NCBI GenBank assembly: GCA_964617645.1
Contig: CAZTYE010000001.1
Span: 310,001-374,000 of the forward strand
Source of the DNA: JADJGC01 sp964617645
GTDB taxonomy: Bacteria; Zixibacteria; MSB-5A5; CAIYYT01
Direction of reading: 5' to 3'
DNA length: 64,000 nt
Under the pieces are notes generated by a model. That model saw only the letters and a list, made by a program, of their open reading frames with translations, was not told the origin of the DNA and searched no databases. Of the stretch, positions 9,401 through 16,987 are shown one piece after another; the stretch's first letter is position 1, and each line of letters opens with the position of its first letter. The position numbers and the translations under genes are program-made.

Positions 9401-9634
9401 TCTCACATAAAACGAGTCCTGAAAATTCTCCACTGCCGCCTCGGCCATGGCGCGCGCCGCTTGCCAGAGATCGGAATCCCCGGTGTCGAAATACGCCTCA
9501 AGCTGTTGCTGGATCGAGCGATACAGCTTGATGCGCGTGTAGCTGACCTCGGGCGACCCGGTCGCGGTTTGACCACCGACCGGCGAAAACATCGCCGCTG
9601 TCAAAAGAACGACAACAAACTTGAGATTGACCAT
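6422..9634 (-). CDS. Secreted TPR-repeat CHAT-domain protease
   Basis: 1070 residues from the ATG at 9634, which has AAAGGGTG just upstream; the GTG two codons earlier is less well placed. A signal peptide is evident (LKFVVVLLTAAMFSPVGG). Residues of about 120-560 are helical tetratricopeptide repeats (for example ASVLHSLGSAYQQAGDLDAA). The last 280 residues are a CHAT (caspase-HetF) domain with LVIAADGALHLLPFEAL, the catalytic His near 931 in IHIASHS and the catalytic Cys near 975 in LSSCESG. CHAT proteins are cysteine peptidases whose TPRs usually sense a partner. Export plus a downstream secreted subtilase suggests a proteolytic pair in the periplasm or outside the cell. The substrate is unknown. 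Cytoplasmic defence roles known for other CHAT proteins fit poorly with the signal peptide. Confidence 0.88.
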   Translation of the reverse strand: MVNLKFVVVLLTAAMFSPVGGQTATGSPEVSYTRIKLYRSIQQQLEAYFDTGDSDLWQAARAMAEAAVENFQDSFYVRQCDKYRFWRNEKYELRSREKGRFRDLLASLNRDSGLDLLAGSFGTVADRFLELGDSAAAVSSLHYQANLTSQSSSTKYALTFCQQALEVSRRSGDFDGQARSYNLSGRLYEKIGEFFVAGAYFDSARVLKVLLDDIPGIADCLSNMSSVYLSLGERAKSEAYALEALRLRRQQGDTSAVVSSLLTLITVFGRETEIDSVNRWLDECESPVGSLRDPVLQVRLLQAQGVGLERRGELDSALAKYHNAAKAAKSLGQSRMLFTALQGSAAILLQLGEFTEGIRALLDAKSLAEEQRNFGALASVLHSLGSAYQQAGDLDAAREYYLLSLAARREHNLVGNNAGTLLNLAELYLAATDTANAQTALSQADVEAHIAGADAEVSAVWVVRARLYAAAGRYDEALGALDSARAAYRTGIPQRRKSDLLYLKIDLLRRARRWKQIDSLLDTMMSSTLRCPLTECARKLTVMGQVRFDRGDYRNAILDLTGAIKNIEALRGELPDIQLRSGFLAQSRNVYELLVHAYYRNGEAPDNRPGSQSSISATKTLAPNLIDSILCYIEKAKSRGLLDALRAGGSRSKPATSPAESKLVHELDQIAKALATNTDVRACERLAAREDAISQQLSQLRRERVARGTAGQSAYQPPPLAIDSLQRALPDDRTALLSYLLTPDGSYLIVINRTESQICSLANRETITRAVQSYSRLVQTSIKDESLLDSLPLAARELALLIFPASFDPTRYDHLVIAADGALHLLPFEALRIGERFLVEQCAVTRIPSLYLYGGGESKAATEPKRRLLAIADPRPKAPMTPLEYSRQEVEWIAELHGSTYTTVLDSAAATKGALRNLDLGSFARIHIASHSTIDYDDPTRSRIWLSADTSGEYLTTADIEAWPLDAKLVVLSSCESGGGRFELGEGLDGFARAFYSAGARNLVLSLWEVEDFATAGFMRSFYRDLDQGAAQAMRGAKLEMIHSPRLKHRHPWYWSAFILTTAGTGASPR

Positions 9635-9722
9635 GCTCACCCTTTCAAATTAGCAGCTCGAGCTTTCCCCGACAAGCAGATCCAGCACCCTGTCTCTGCG
9701 GCGAAATCTCAGAAAAAAACGA

Positions 9723-9751
9723 TTGAACTACGCCAGAAATATCTATATAAT
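9723..9751 (+). promoter_or_regulatory. Predicted sigma70-type promoter for the Lrp-like gene
   Basis: TTGAAC at 9723-9728, a 17-base spacer, and a perfect TATAAT at 9746-9751, in an AT-rich patch of a GC-rich region. Transcription would start near 9758, giving a leader of about 70 bases before the ATG at 9827. The site lies in the divergent gap between the CHAT gene and the Lrp-like gene. Confidence 0.6.
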
Positions 9752-9826
9752 CAATCAATCTTGGCGAGTTTTGTCGATGTCCACTTCTTGATACAGTGCA
9801 CTTTCTGAACCAACAGGATACCACCG

Positions 9827-10363
9827 ATGACACAATCACATGATGAACGTCTCACACCGGCTCTGCTTATGGTAAAGGTCATATCGCACGACGCGCGTCC
9901 GGAAGTTGTCAAACGCCTGATGGCGACCGAACATGTAACTCAATGCGACGCCGTCGACGGCGACTGCGACATTATCGCCACCATCGAACCGCTTCCCGGC
10001 GCCGGTCTCGAGCGATTTGTTTCTAATCGAGTCAAGGCCGTCCCGGATGTCTCGGGCTGCGAAGTCTGCCTTGTCGATTCGCTCGCTGACTCCCGCACCG
10101 GAGACGATTCGACAGATTCCACCGCCGAGACAATCGTTTTCGTCGAGTCGTCACCAGACCGCTTTGAACCGATATTCCAGACGCTAACTGTCTTAAGCGC
10201 AACGAGTTCGTGTCAAATAGCTCAACCGCCCTACTCGTTTGTCATTCGGCTAAAGGGCACAAACTTCGCCTTTTTGGACAAAGTCCTGAACGAGAAAATT
10301 CTTCCCCTACCCGGAGTCCTGCGCGCACGGCAGCACCGCTTGCTCAAGCTTACCGGCTTCTGA
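9827..10363 (+). CDS. Lrp/AsnC-type ligand-binding (RAM) domain protein without HTH
   Basis: 178 residues. The N-terminal half (ALLMVKVISHDARPEVVKRL, then GDCDIIATIE) follows the beta-alpha-beta pattern of the AsnC/Lrp C-terminal ligand-binding domain. The second half (TIVFVESSPDRFEPIFQTL, ending LPGVLRARQHRLLKL) may be a second, diverged copy. No helix-turn-helix is present, so it cannot be a conventional Lrp repressor. Stand-alone RAM proteins are known as small-molecule-binding oligomers, sometimes partnering full regulators. It is divergent from the CHAT gene and about 200 bases before the NADH module; a functional link to either is not shown. Confidence 0.6.
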   Translation: MTQSHDERLTPALLMVKVISHDARPEVVKRLMATEHVTQCDAVDGDCDIIATIEPLPGAGLERFVSNRVKAVPDVSGCEVCLVDSLADSRTGDDSTDSTAETIVFVESSPDRFEPIFQTLTVLSATSSCQIAQPPYSFVIRLKGTNFAFLDKVLNEKILPLPGVLRARQHRLLKLTGF

Positions 10364-10444
10364 TCCGAAAGAACTATCAGGATATCATTTACCGTCAATC
10401 GCTATTATTGGATGGTGATTTTGGCCCAAACCGGATGATTTTGC

Positions 10445-10473
10445 TTGCGATTTTTTTCACATGGTGATAGCTT
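10445..10473 (+). promoter_or_regulatory. Possible promoter for the nuoE-like operon
   Basis: TTGCGA at 10445-10450, 17 bases, TAGCTT at 10468-10473. The match is weak, but spacing and position (about 85 bases before the nuoE-like start) are reasonable, and TAGCTTAA also appears in the better promoter at 60638-60666. Confidence 0.3.
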
Positions 10474-10558
10474 AATGAAGAGACGCTAACCGACCTGACA
10501 CGGCTTCTCGCTACACCGCCGCGTGGCCGTTGGCGCCCCGATTTGGAGGCTCAACTTT

Positions 10559-11032
10559 ATGGACTCTCAAGCTCAGGAATTCAAACCGTTTAACCTCGAT
10601 GTCTGGAAGTTCGACGGCCATGCCGGCGCGCTGATTCCGCTGCTTCAGGCCGCTCAGGATACCTACGGCTACATCTCCGAACGCGCGATCGATTACATCA
10701 GCAACGTGACCGGCATCCCGCCGGCGGAGATTTTTGGCGTCGTTACGTTTTATGCCCAGTTTCGCACCAAGCCACTTGGTGAAAAAGTTATCAAAGTCTG
10801 CAACGGAACGGCCTGCCACGTTAACAATGTCAAGGAGATCGCCAACACCCTGCGCGACGAGCTCAACATCGACTACGACGAAACCACCGAGGACAACAAG
10901 TTCTCGATGGTCTCGGTCGCCTGTCTCGGCTGCTGCTCGCTGGCGCCGGTAGTAATGGTCAACAACGAAACTTATGGCCGACTCACGCCGATTAGGACGC
11001 GCAAGCTGGTCAAGGATCTGCGGCGCAAATAG
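10559..11032 (+). CDS. NuoE/HndA-like [2Fe-2S] thioredoxin-fold subunit
   Basis: 157 residues from the ATG at 10559, preceded by TTGGAGG; an earlier in-frame start lacks such a site. It is the 24-kDa-type subunit of NADH dehydrogenases and NAD-linked hydrogenases or formate dehydrogenases. The helical start (LIPLLQAAQDTYGYI) and IFGVVTFYAQF are typical. Cluster ligands are in CNGTACH and CLGCC. It should accept electrons from the FMN subunit encoded next, at 11050. The three-gene order E-F-(G-like) resembles HndABC/HydABC-type soluble complexes more than membrane complex I, since no nuo membrane subunits are nearby. Confidence 0.88.
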   Translation: MDSQAQEFKPFNLDVWKFDGHAGALIPLLQAAQDTYGYISERAIDYISNVTGIPPAEIFGVVTFYAQFRTKPLGEKVIKVCNGTACHVNNVKEIANTLRDELNIDYDETTEDNKFSMVSVACLGCCSLAPVVMVNNETYGRLTPIRTRKLVKDLRRK

Positions 11033-11049
11033 GAAAGGATGGTGTGAGG

Positions 11050-12813
11050 ATGGCCAACAAGATCGTACAAGTTGGGCTCGCAACCTGCGGCATCTCCGCC
11101 GGCGGCGAAAAAGTCTACGCGGCGTTTCAGGAGGCGCAGCAAAGCGGCGCCGAATTCGACCTGCGCGAAACCGGCTGCATCGGCATGTGTTACCGCGAGG
11201 TGCTCGTCGCGGTCGCCAACGGCAATGGCACAAACTACCTCTATGGCGAAGTCACCCCCGACCGCGTCAAGCGCATCGTCGAAGAACACATCCGCAATGA
11301 CCAGCCGATCGACGAGTGGCTCGTTTCTGGCACGGATCGCGAAGTCGGTTTCTTTGACCGCCAAGTGCGGATCGTTCTGCGCAACTGCGGGATTATCGAT
11401 CCCGGCTCCATCGACGACTACATCCACGCCGGCGGCTATAAAGCCATCGAGAAAGCGCTGAAACAGATGACCCCGGATCAGGTGATCGAAGAGATCACCA
11501 AGTCGGGTCTGCGCGGACGCGGAGGCGCCGGATTCCCCACGGGAAAGAAATGGGCGCTCACACGCGCGAGCGTCTCCGACAAGAAGTACATCATTTGCAA
11601 TGCCGATGAGGGCGACCCCGGCGCGTTCATGGACCGCTCGGTGCTGGAAGGCGACCCGCATGCGATCCTCGAAGGCATGATGATCGCCGCCTTCGCCATC
11701 GGCGCCGACGAGGCCTATATCTACTGTCGCGCCGAATACCCAAAAGCTATCGCCCGGCTGCGGCAGGCGATCTCGCAATGCAAGAAGCAGGGATTTCTCG
11801 GCGAGAAGATTCTCGGGACGGATTTCAACTTCAGCATCAAGATTAAAGAAGGCGCCGGCGCTTTCGTCTGCGGCGAAGAAACCGCGCTGATAGCCTCGAT
11901 TGAAGGCCGTCGCGGTATGCCGCGATTCCGTCCGCCGTTCCCGGCGCAGCGCGGCCTCTGGGGCAAGCCGACCTCGATCAACAATGTCGAGTCGTTCGCC
12001 AATGTGCCGTGGATCATCATGAACGGCGCGGCCGCCTACGCCGCTTACGGCACCGACAACAGCAAGGGCACCAAAGTTTTTGCGATGGCCGGCAAAGTCA
12101 AACGCACCGGCTTAGTCGAAGTCCCGATGGGGATTACAATCAACCAAGTCATCTTCGACGTCTGCGGCGGCATCATGCACGACAAGAAGTTCAAAGCCGT
12201 GCAAATGGGCGGACCCTCCGGCGGCTGTATTCCGGCCGACATGGGCGAGACCCAGATCGACTACGAGCAAATCAACAAGACCGGCGCGATCATGGGCTCG
12301 GGGGGCTTGGTCGTCATGGACGAAACCACTTGCATGGTCGATGTTGCCAAGTTTTTCCTGACCTTCACGCAAGCCGAATCGTGCGGCAAGTGCACCTTCT
12401 GCCGGATCGGCACCAAGCGGATGCTCGAAATCCTCGAGCGCATCACCGAAGGCAAGGGCCGCGTCGAAGACATGGCGACTCTCGACCAGCTCGGCGAGCA
12501 GATCAAGATCGCCTCGCTGTGCGGACTCGGTCAATCGGCGCCGAATCCGGTGCTGACCACGCTCCGCTACTTCCGCGACGAGTACGAAGCGCACATTCTC
12601 AAGAAGAAGTGCCCGGCGCACGTTTGCACCCCGATGCTGACCTACACCATCAGCGCCGAAGACTGCACCGGCTGCACGCTCTGTGCCCGCGCCTGTCCGA
12701 CCAACGCCATCACCGGCGAAAAGAAGCTGCCGCACATCATCAATCAGGATCTCTGTATCAAGTGCGGCAAGTGCTTCACCGTCTGCAACCCTCTGGCCGT
12801 GATCAAGGATTGA
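11050..12813 (+). CDS. NuoF/HydB-like NAD(P)H-binding FMN subunit with extra FeS domains
   Basis: 587 residues from ATG at 11050, with GGAAAGG about ten bases upstream; a GTG two codons earlier is possible. Three parts are visible. Residues 1-90 are an extra thioredoxin-like [2Fe-2S] domain (C13, and CIGMC at 44-48). Next is the NuoF core, with GRGGAGFPTGKKW for FMN/NADH binding, the SLBB region and an FeS site ESCGKCTFC. Last is a two-cluster ferredoxin (CTGCTLCARACP, CIKCGKCFTVC). This layout is that of HydB/HndC in electron-bifurcating hydrogenases and formate dehydrogenases rather than complex I NuoF. It is the NAD(P)H entry or exit point of the module, and lies 17 bases after nuoE. Confidence 0.88.
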   Translation: MANKIVQVGLATCGISAGGEKVYAAFQEAQQSGAEFDLRETGCIGMCYREVLVAVANGNGTNYLYGEVTPDRVKRIVEEHIRNDQPIDEWLVSGTDREVGFFDRQVRIVLRNCGIIDPGSIDDYIHAGGYKAIEKALKQMTPDQVIEEITKSGLRGRGGAGFPTGKKWALTRASVSDKKYIICNADEGDPGAFMDRSVLEGDPHAILEGMMIAAFAIGADEAYIYCRAEYPKAIARLRQAISQCKKQGFLGEKILGTDFNFSIKIKEGAGAFVCGEETALIASIEGRRGMPRFRPPFPAQRGLWGKPTSINNVESFANVPWIIMNGAAAYAAYGTDNSKGTKVFAMAGKVKRTGLVEVPMGITINQVIFDVCGGIMHDKKFKAVQMGGPSGGCIPADMGETQIDYEQINKTGAIMGSGGLVVMDETTCMVDVAKFFLTFTQAESCGKCTFCRIGTKRMLEILERITEGKGRVEDMATLDQLGEQIKIASLCGLGQSAPNPVLTTLRYFRDEYEAHILKKKCPAHVCTPMLTYTISAEDCTGCTLCARACPTNAITGEKKLPHIINQDLCIKCGKCFTVCNPLAVIKD

Positions 12814-12821
12814 GGTGAACG

Positions 12822-15800
12822 ATGATTAACATGACGATCAATGGCAATGCGGTCACCGCCGATCCCAACAAGACGATTCTCGAAACCGTCCACGAGTTGA
12901 AGCTCGACAAGATTCCGACACTCTGTTACGACCCGAAACTCGAGCCGTTCGGTTCCTGTTTCCTCTGCGTCGTTGAAGCTGCCGGCATGAGCAAACTTCT
13001 GCCCGCCTGCGCGACCAAGCCCTGGGAAGGGATGAACATCCAAACCCGGTCCGAAAAAGTCGTCAGCGCCCGCAAAACCTGTTTGGAGCTCTTGGTGTCA
13101 AATCACTGGGCCGAGTGTTTCGGCGCCTGCCGTCTCAACTGCCCGGCCGACATCGATATTCAAGGCTACATGTCGCTGACCTACTTGGGCAAATACAAAG
13201 ACGCCGTCAGTCTCATCAAAGAGAAAAATCCGTTTCCGTCGGTTTGCGGTCGTGTCTGTACGCGTAAATGCGAACTGGCTTGTCGCCGCAAGATGATCGA
13301 CGACGCCGTCGGCATCGACTATCTCAAACGCTTTGCTGCCGACAAAGACCTCGAAGATATGTGGACGCCGGTGCCGAAACCGCGCAATGGCAAGAAAGTA
13401 GCCATTATCGGTGGCGGTCCGGCCGGCTTGACCTGTGCGTACTATCTCGTGCTCGAAGGCTACGAGCCGACGGTCTACGAGGCCTTGCCAGAATTGGGCG
13501 GAATGCTGCGCTACGGGATTCCCGAATACCGTCTTCCGAAAGCAATCCTCGACAAAGAGATCAACTGGATTACCAACCTCGGCGTCGGTGTGCATACCAA
13601 CACGCGCCTCGGCAAAGACCTAACTATCGACAATCTCTTCGAGCAGGGGTTCAAGTCGGTGTTCATCGGTCTGGGCGCGCAACTCGCCAAGACGATGGGC
13701 ATTGCCAACGAACAGGTACAAAACGTGCTCGGTGGCGTAGATTTCCTGCGCGATGTCACCCTCAATCAGGCGCCGAAGATTTCCGGTCGCGTCGTCGTTG
13801 TCGGCGGTGGCAACACGGCTATTGATGCCGCTCGCACTTCGCTGCGCCTGGGCGCCTCCGAAGTGATCATTCTCTACCGTCGCACGCGCAAAGAAATGCC
13901 CGCGAACGAACTCGAAATCGTCGCCGCCGAACAAGAGGGGATCAACATCAAGTACCTCGCCGCGCCTGTAAAGATTAACTCCGAGAACAATCGGCTGCGC
14001 TCGATGGAATGCATCGAGATGGAGCTGGGCGAACCCGATTCCTCTGGTCGTCGCCGACCGGTTGAGAAGAAGGGATCGAACTACACCCTCGAATGCAACT
14101 GGGTGATCTCCGCCATCGGTCAGGAAAGCGATCTCGGTGGTGTCGAAGGCGGCAACGGTCATCACGATCACGAAATCGAATTATCAAAGTGGCATACGAT
14201 CATTGCCGCTGAGAAGACCTTCAACACTTCCCGCGAGGGCGTCTTCGCCGGTGGGGATGTGGTCACTGGCCCGGCGGATGCTATCGATGCCATCGCCGCC
14301 GGTCGGCTGGCGGCATTCGCTATCATGCAGTATGTCGAAACAGGATTGTACCAGCCGCTCAAGCCGATTTTCGCGAGCCGCAAAGACAATCTCAAGCCCT
14401 TTGCGCCGGAAGACATCTGCGATCCGACGCCGAGCACGCGCGTGCATTTGCCGGAACTTCCGATCGAGACACGCATTCGTACCTTCGACGAGGTTGAACT
14501 CGGTCTTACCGAAGAGCAAGCGCAGTTCGAGGCCTGCCGCTGCGTCGAGTGCGGTTGCCAAGTGGCGATGTCCTGTAAGCTTCAGGAATATTGCGGCGAA
14601 TACGGCGCCGACCAGACTCGCTTTGCCGGAGCGTTCAATCGCTACAACGTCGATAAGCGCCATCCGTATATCACGCTCGACTCCAACAAGTGCATCAACT
14701 GCGGTCGCTGCGTGCGCACCTGCGCCGATATTCTCGATGTCGCCGCGCTGGGATTTGTCTACCGCGGATTCAAAACGATGGTCAAACCGGCGCTCGACAA
14801 GCCGCTGGCCGAAACCAATTGCATATCTTGCGGCAACTGCGTCGATGTCTGCCCGACCGGCGCGATTGTCGATAAGATGCCGTTCGGCCGCTCCGGACCG
14901 TGGACGATGTACAAAGTCAAAAACGTCTGCAATTTCTGCTCGATCGGCTGCAATGTCGAAATCAACGCCAAAACGCCCGACTTATTCTATGTCTCCGGCT
15001 CATTCTCCGGCGAGCCGAATTTTGGCGAGCTTTGCGTCAAAGGCCGCTACGGCTACCAGCAGCTTCTCGGCGGTGAGCGCCTTCGCCGTCCGTATCTCCG
15101 CAAGGGCGGCGACTTGGTACCGGCCAAATGGGAGGAAGTCTGGCAGCGATTCGAACAGTCGATCAAAGACCTTCACATCGAGTACGGCCGCGAGGCGCTC
15201 ATGGTGTCGGCGTCGCCAAAACTCACCGATGAAGAACTTTATCTGACCGGCAAATTCGCCCGCGCCACGCTGGAGACCAACACCATCGGCTCGTTCCAGC
15301 ATCTCGCAACGGAGGCCGATTATCACGCACTCGATGGGATGCTTGGCGCGACCCATTCGACCTGCGGAACGAAAGAGCTTGAAGCCGCCGATCTGATTCT
15401 CATCGTCAATTGTGACCCGTTCAAAGAGAGTCCGGTGCTGGGCTTCCGCCTCAAACGAATGCTCAAGAAAGGCAAACGCGCGATCGTCATCAACTCCGCC
15501 GATATCGGTATCAATCGCTACGCGACTTTGTGGCTCGATCCGCGGCGCGGAACTTCGACTTGGCTTCTCGACGGCCTGATCGCCGAGATCATGCGTTCCG
15601 GTCGCAGCGATCAGGATTTCATCAACTCGCGGACGCAGGAAATCGACCGTTTCCGCCGCTACATCGAGAATATCGACGTTGACGAAGTCGAAGCCGTCAC
15701 CGGCGTACGCGCCGAAAAACTCGCCGAGTGCGCCAGGCTCTTGAGCGACCCGCATCAGAAAGTCGTCGCGCTCTACAATCTCGATAGCCGCAAAGATCGC

Positions 15801-16583
15801 TCGCCGAACGATCTCAAGGCCCTGACATCGCTGCTGCTCTCGACCGGCAAGATCGGCGTTCCCGGCAGCGGCTTGATTCTGCTCTCCGGTCAGGCCAATA
15901 CGCGCGGCATGCAACTGGCGGGCTTTGATCAAAAACTTGTCCCCGGCGCGCGTGCCGTCAACGAGGGCACGGTCAAAGCGCTCTCGATGCTCTGGAAAGC
16001 TGACCTAAAGTCACTGCAAAACGGCACAACCCCGTTCGCGCAGGCCCTCGGCAGCGACAAGATCAAAGGCGCGATTATCGTCGGCGAGAATCCGGCCGTC
16101 GATCCGGCGTGGTCGGCGAAGATCGAGAAGCTCGAGTTTCTCGTCGTCGCTGATATCTACATGACCGAGACCGCGAAGATGGCCGATATCGTGCTGCCGC
16201 TCAATTCGTATGTCGAAGACGAAGGCACGATCACCAACTGGGAAGGCCGCCGCCAGAGCCTCAAGGCGCTCGGCAAGCCATTGACCGGCCACACCAATCT
16301 CGAATTGATCGCGCGCATGATGCACGCCGCTGACGGTGGCGCCGAAAGTGTGGCCTATACACATGACTGGCTGACGAAAGAAATGGCGCAGTTGCTTCCG
16401 GCCAAAGACGCCGCGCCGGACAATGCCGCCATGTTTGCGCAGCGCTTCCCGACGCAGTCCGGCAAAGCGCGCTTTGAGGTTTACTCGACTCAGGTCAAGG
16501 CAACGGAAGTGAGATATCCGAACGTACTTGTGCTCGACGAACGCACCGATGCCCGCCTGCAACAGTTGTTCGGAAAAATGTAG
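12822..16583 (+). CDS. Fusion of NfnB/GltD-like FAD oxidoreductase with NuoG-like FeS/molybdopterin-type domain
   Basis: 1253 residues, with GAGGTG before the ATG and a gap of only 8 bases from the previous gene. In order: a [2Fe-2S] ferredoxin domain (C35, C46, C49, C63); a GltD-type FeS domain (cysteines 99, 103, 107 and 142-154); two Rossmann folds (GGGPAG at 197-202 and VVGGGNTAIDAAR); two [4Fe-4S] ferredoxin motifs (CINCGRCVRTC, CISCGNCVDVCP); and a molybdopterin oxidoreductase FeS motif (CNFCSIGC) plus a MopB-type domain. The Cys/Sec expected at a formate dehydrogenase active site is absent (HLATEADYHALDG there), and the C-terminal molybdopterin-binding domain is nearly missing. The last part is therefore probably structural, as in NuoG. 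It likely links NAD(P)H, FAD and ferredoxin; the redox partner is unknown. Confidence 0.82.
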   Translation: MINMTINGNAVTADPNKTILETVHELKLDKIPTLCYDPKLEPFGSCFLCVVEAAGMSKLLPACATKPWEGMNIQTRSEKVVSARKTCLELLVSNHWAECFGACRLNCPADIDIQGYMSLTYLGKYKDAVSLIKEKNPFPSVCGRVCTRKCELACRRKMIDDAVGIDYLKRFAADKDLEDMWTPVPKPRNGKKVAIIGGGPAGLTCAYYLVLEGYEPTVYEALPELGGMLRYGIPEYRLPKAILDKEINWITNLGVGVHTNTRLGKDLTIDNLFEQGFKSVFIGLGAQLAKTMGIANEQVQNVLGGVDFLRDVTLNQAPKISGRVVVVGGGNTAIDAARTSLRLGASEVIILYRRTRKEMPANELEIVAAEQEGINIKYLAAPVKINSENNRLRSMECIEMELGEPDSSGRRRPVEKKGSNYTLECNWVISAIGQESDLGGVEGGNGHHDHEIELSKWHTIIAAEKTFNTSREGVFAGGDVVTGPADAIDAIAAGRLAAFAIMQYVETGLYQPLKPIFASRKDNLKPFAPEDICDPTPSTRVHLPELPIETRIRTFDEVELGLTEEQAQFEACRCVECGCQVAMSCKLQEYCGEYGADQTRFAGAFNRYNVDKRHPYITLDSNKCINCGRCVRTCADILDVAALGFVYRGFKTMVKPALDKPLAETNCISCGNCVDVCPTGAIVDKMPFGRSGPWTMYKVKNVCNFCSIGCNVEINAKTPDLFYVSGSFSGEPNFGELCVKGRYGYQQLLGGERLRRPYLRKGGDLVPAKWEEVWQRFEQSIKDLHIEYGREALMVSASPKLTDEELYLTGKFARATLETNTIGSFQHLATEADYHALDGMLGATHSTCGTKELEAADLILIVNCDPFKESPVLGFRLKRMLKKGKRAIVINSADIGINRYATLWLDPRRGTSTWLLDGLIAEIMRSGRSDQDFINSRTQEIDRFRRYIENIDVDEVEAVTGVRAEKLAECARLLSDPHQKVVALYNLDSRKDRSPNDLKALTSLLLSTGKIGVPGSGLILLSGQANTRGMQLAGFDQKLVPGARAVNEGTVKALSMLWKADLKSLQNGTTPFAQALGSDKIKGAIIVGENPAVDPAWSAKIEKLEFLVVADIYMTETAKMADIVLPLNSYVEDEGTITNWEGRRQSLKALGKPLTGHTNLELIARMMHAADGGAESVAYTHDWLTKEMAQLLPAKDAAPDNAAMFAQRFPTQSGKARFEVYSTQVKATEVRYPNVLVLDERTDARLQQLFGKM

Positions 16584-16620
16584 CCGCGACTATTCGACGG
16601 CACTACTCACTTAGACGCGT

Positions 16621-16885
16621 CGGGGCACGGCGTGCCGTGCCCAAAAGAATCAAATCCCACCGCAAGCGGTGGGGCACCCGCGCTTCACAGTGGGCGCGAA
16701 TTCACATCAACCCGCGCTTCAGCAGGGCAATGTCCGCTCATCGTGGGCGCGACCTGCGGTCGCGCAATGCGCCAACGGCGCATTCCAGAGTTCATTGCCG
16801 CGTAGGGGCGCAATATATTGCGCCCGCATCGATTCGTGATCCGTACCTGAAACCACGCGTAGGCCACGGCGTGCCGTGCCCGTCA
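16621..16885. repeat. Cluster of short palindromes in a 404-bp gene-free gap
   Basis: The gap 16584-16987 holds no gene but at least six inverted repeats: GGGCACGGC/GCCGTGCCC at 16623-16642; CCCACCGC/GCGGTGGG at 16656-16673; GCGCGACC/GGTCGCGC near 16748; TGCGCC/GGCGCA near 16769; a perfect 20-bp palindrome GGGCGCAATATATTGCGCCC at 16806-16825; and a second copy of the CACGGCGTGCCGTG unit near 16865. They resemble REP-type intergenic elements. One may double as a terminator for the convergent genes on either side, but no T-tract follows. Confidence 0.7.
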
Positions 16886-16987
16886 GCTCGAAGTAATTCG
16901 CAGTCCCCTTCAATCGTACGACGCATAATCCGCGGTTCCGATCCGACAAATCGACTCCCGCCTGCGCAGGAATAACGACCGTCTTGT

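Noticed and set aside
6422..9634. CHAT protein as part of an antiphage or CRISPR-linked (Csx29-like) system
   Set aside because: It carries a signal peptide, and no CRISPR array, Cas gene or gasdermin-like partner is nearby.
12822..16583. Catalytic formate dehydrogenase
   Set aside because: The molybdopterin-type domain lacks the Cys/Sec at the active site and most of the C-terminal cofactor-binding domain; no in-frame TGA was found either.
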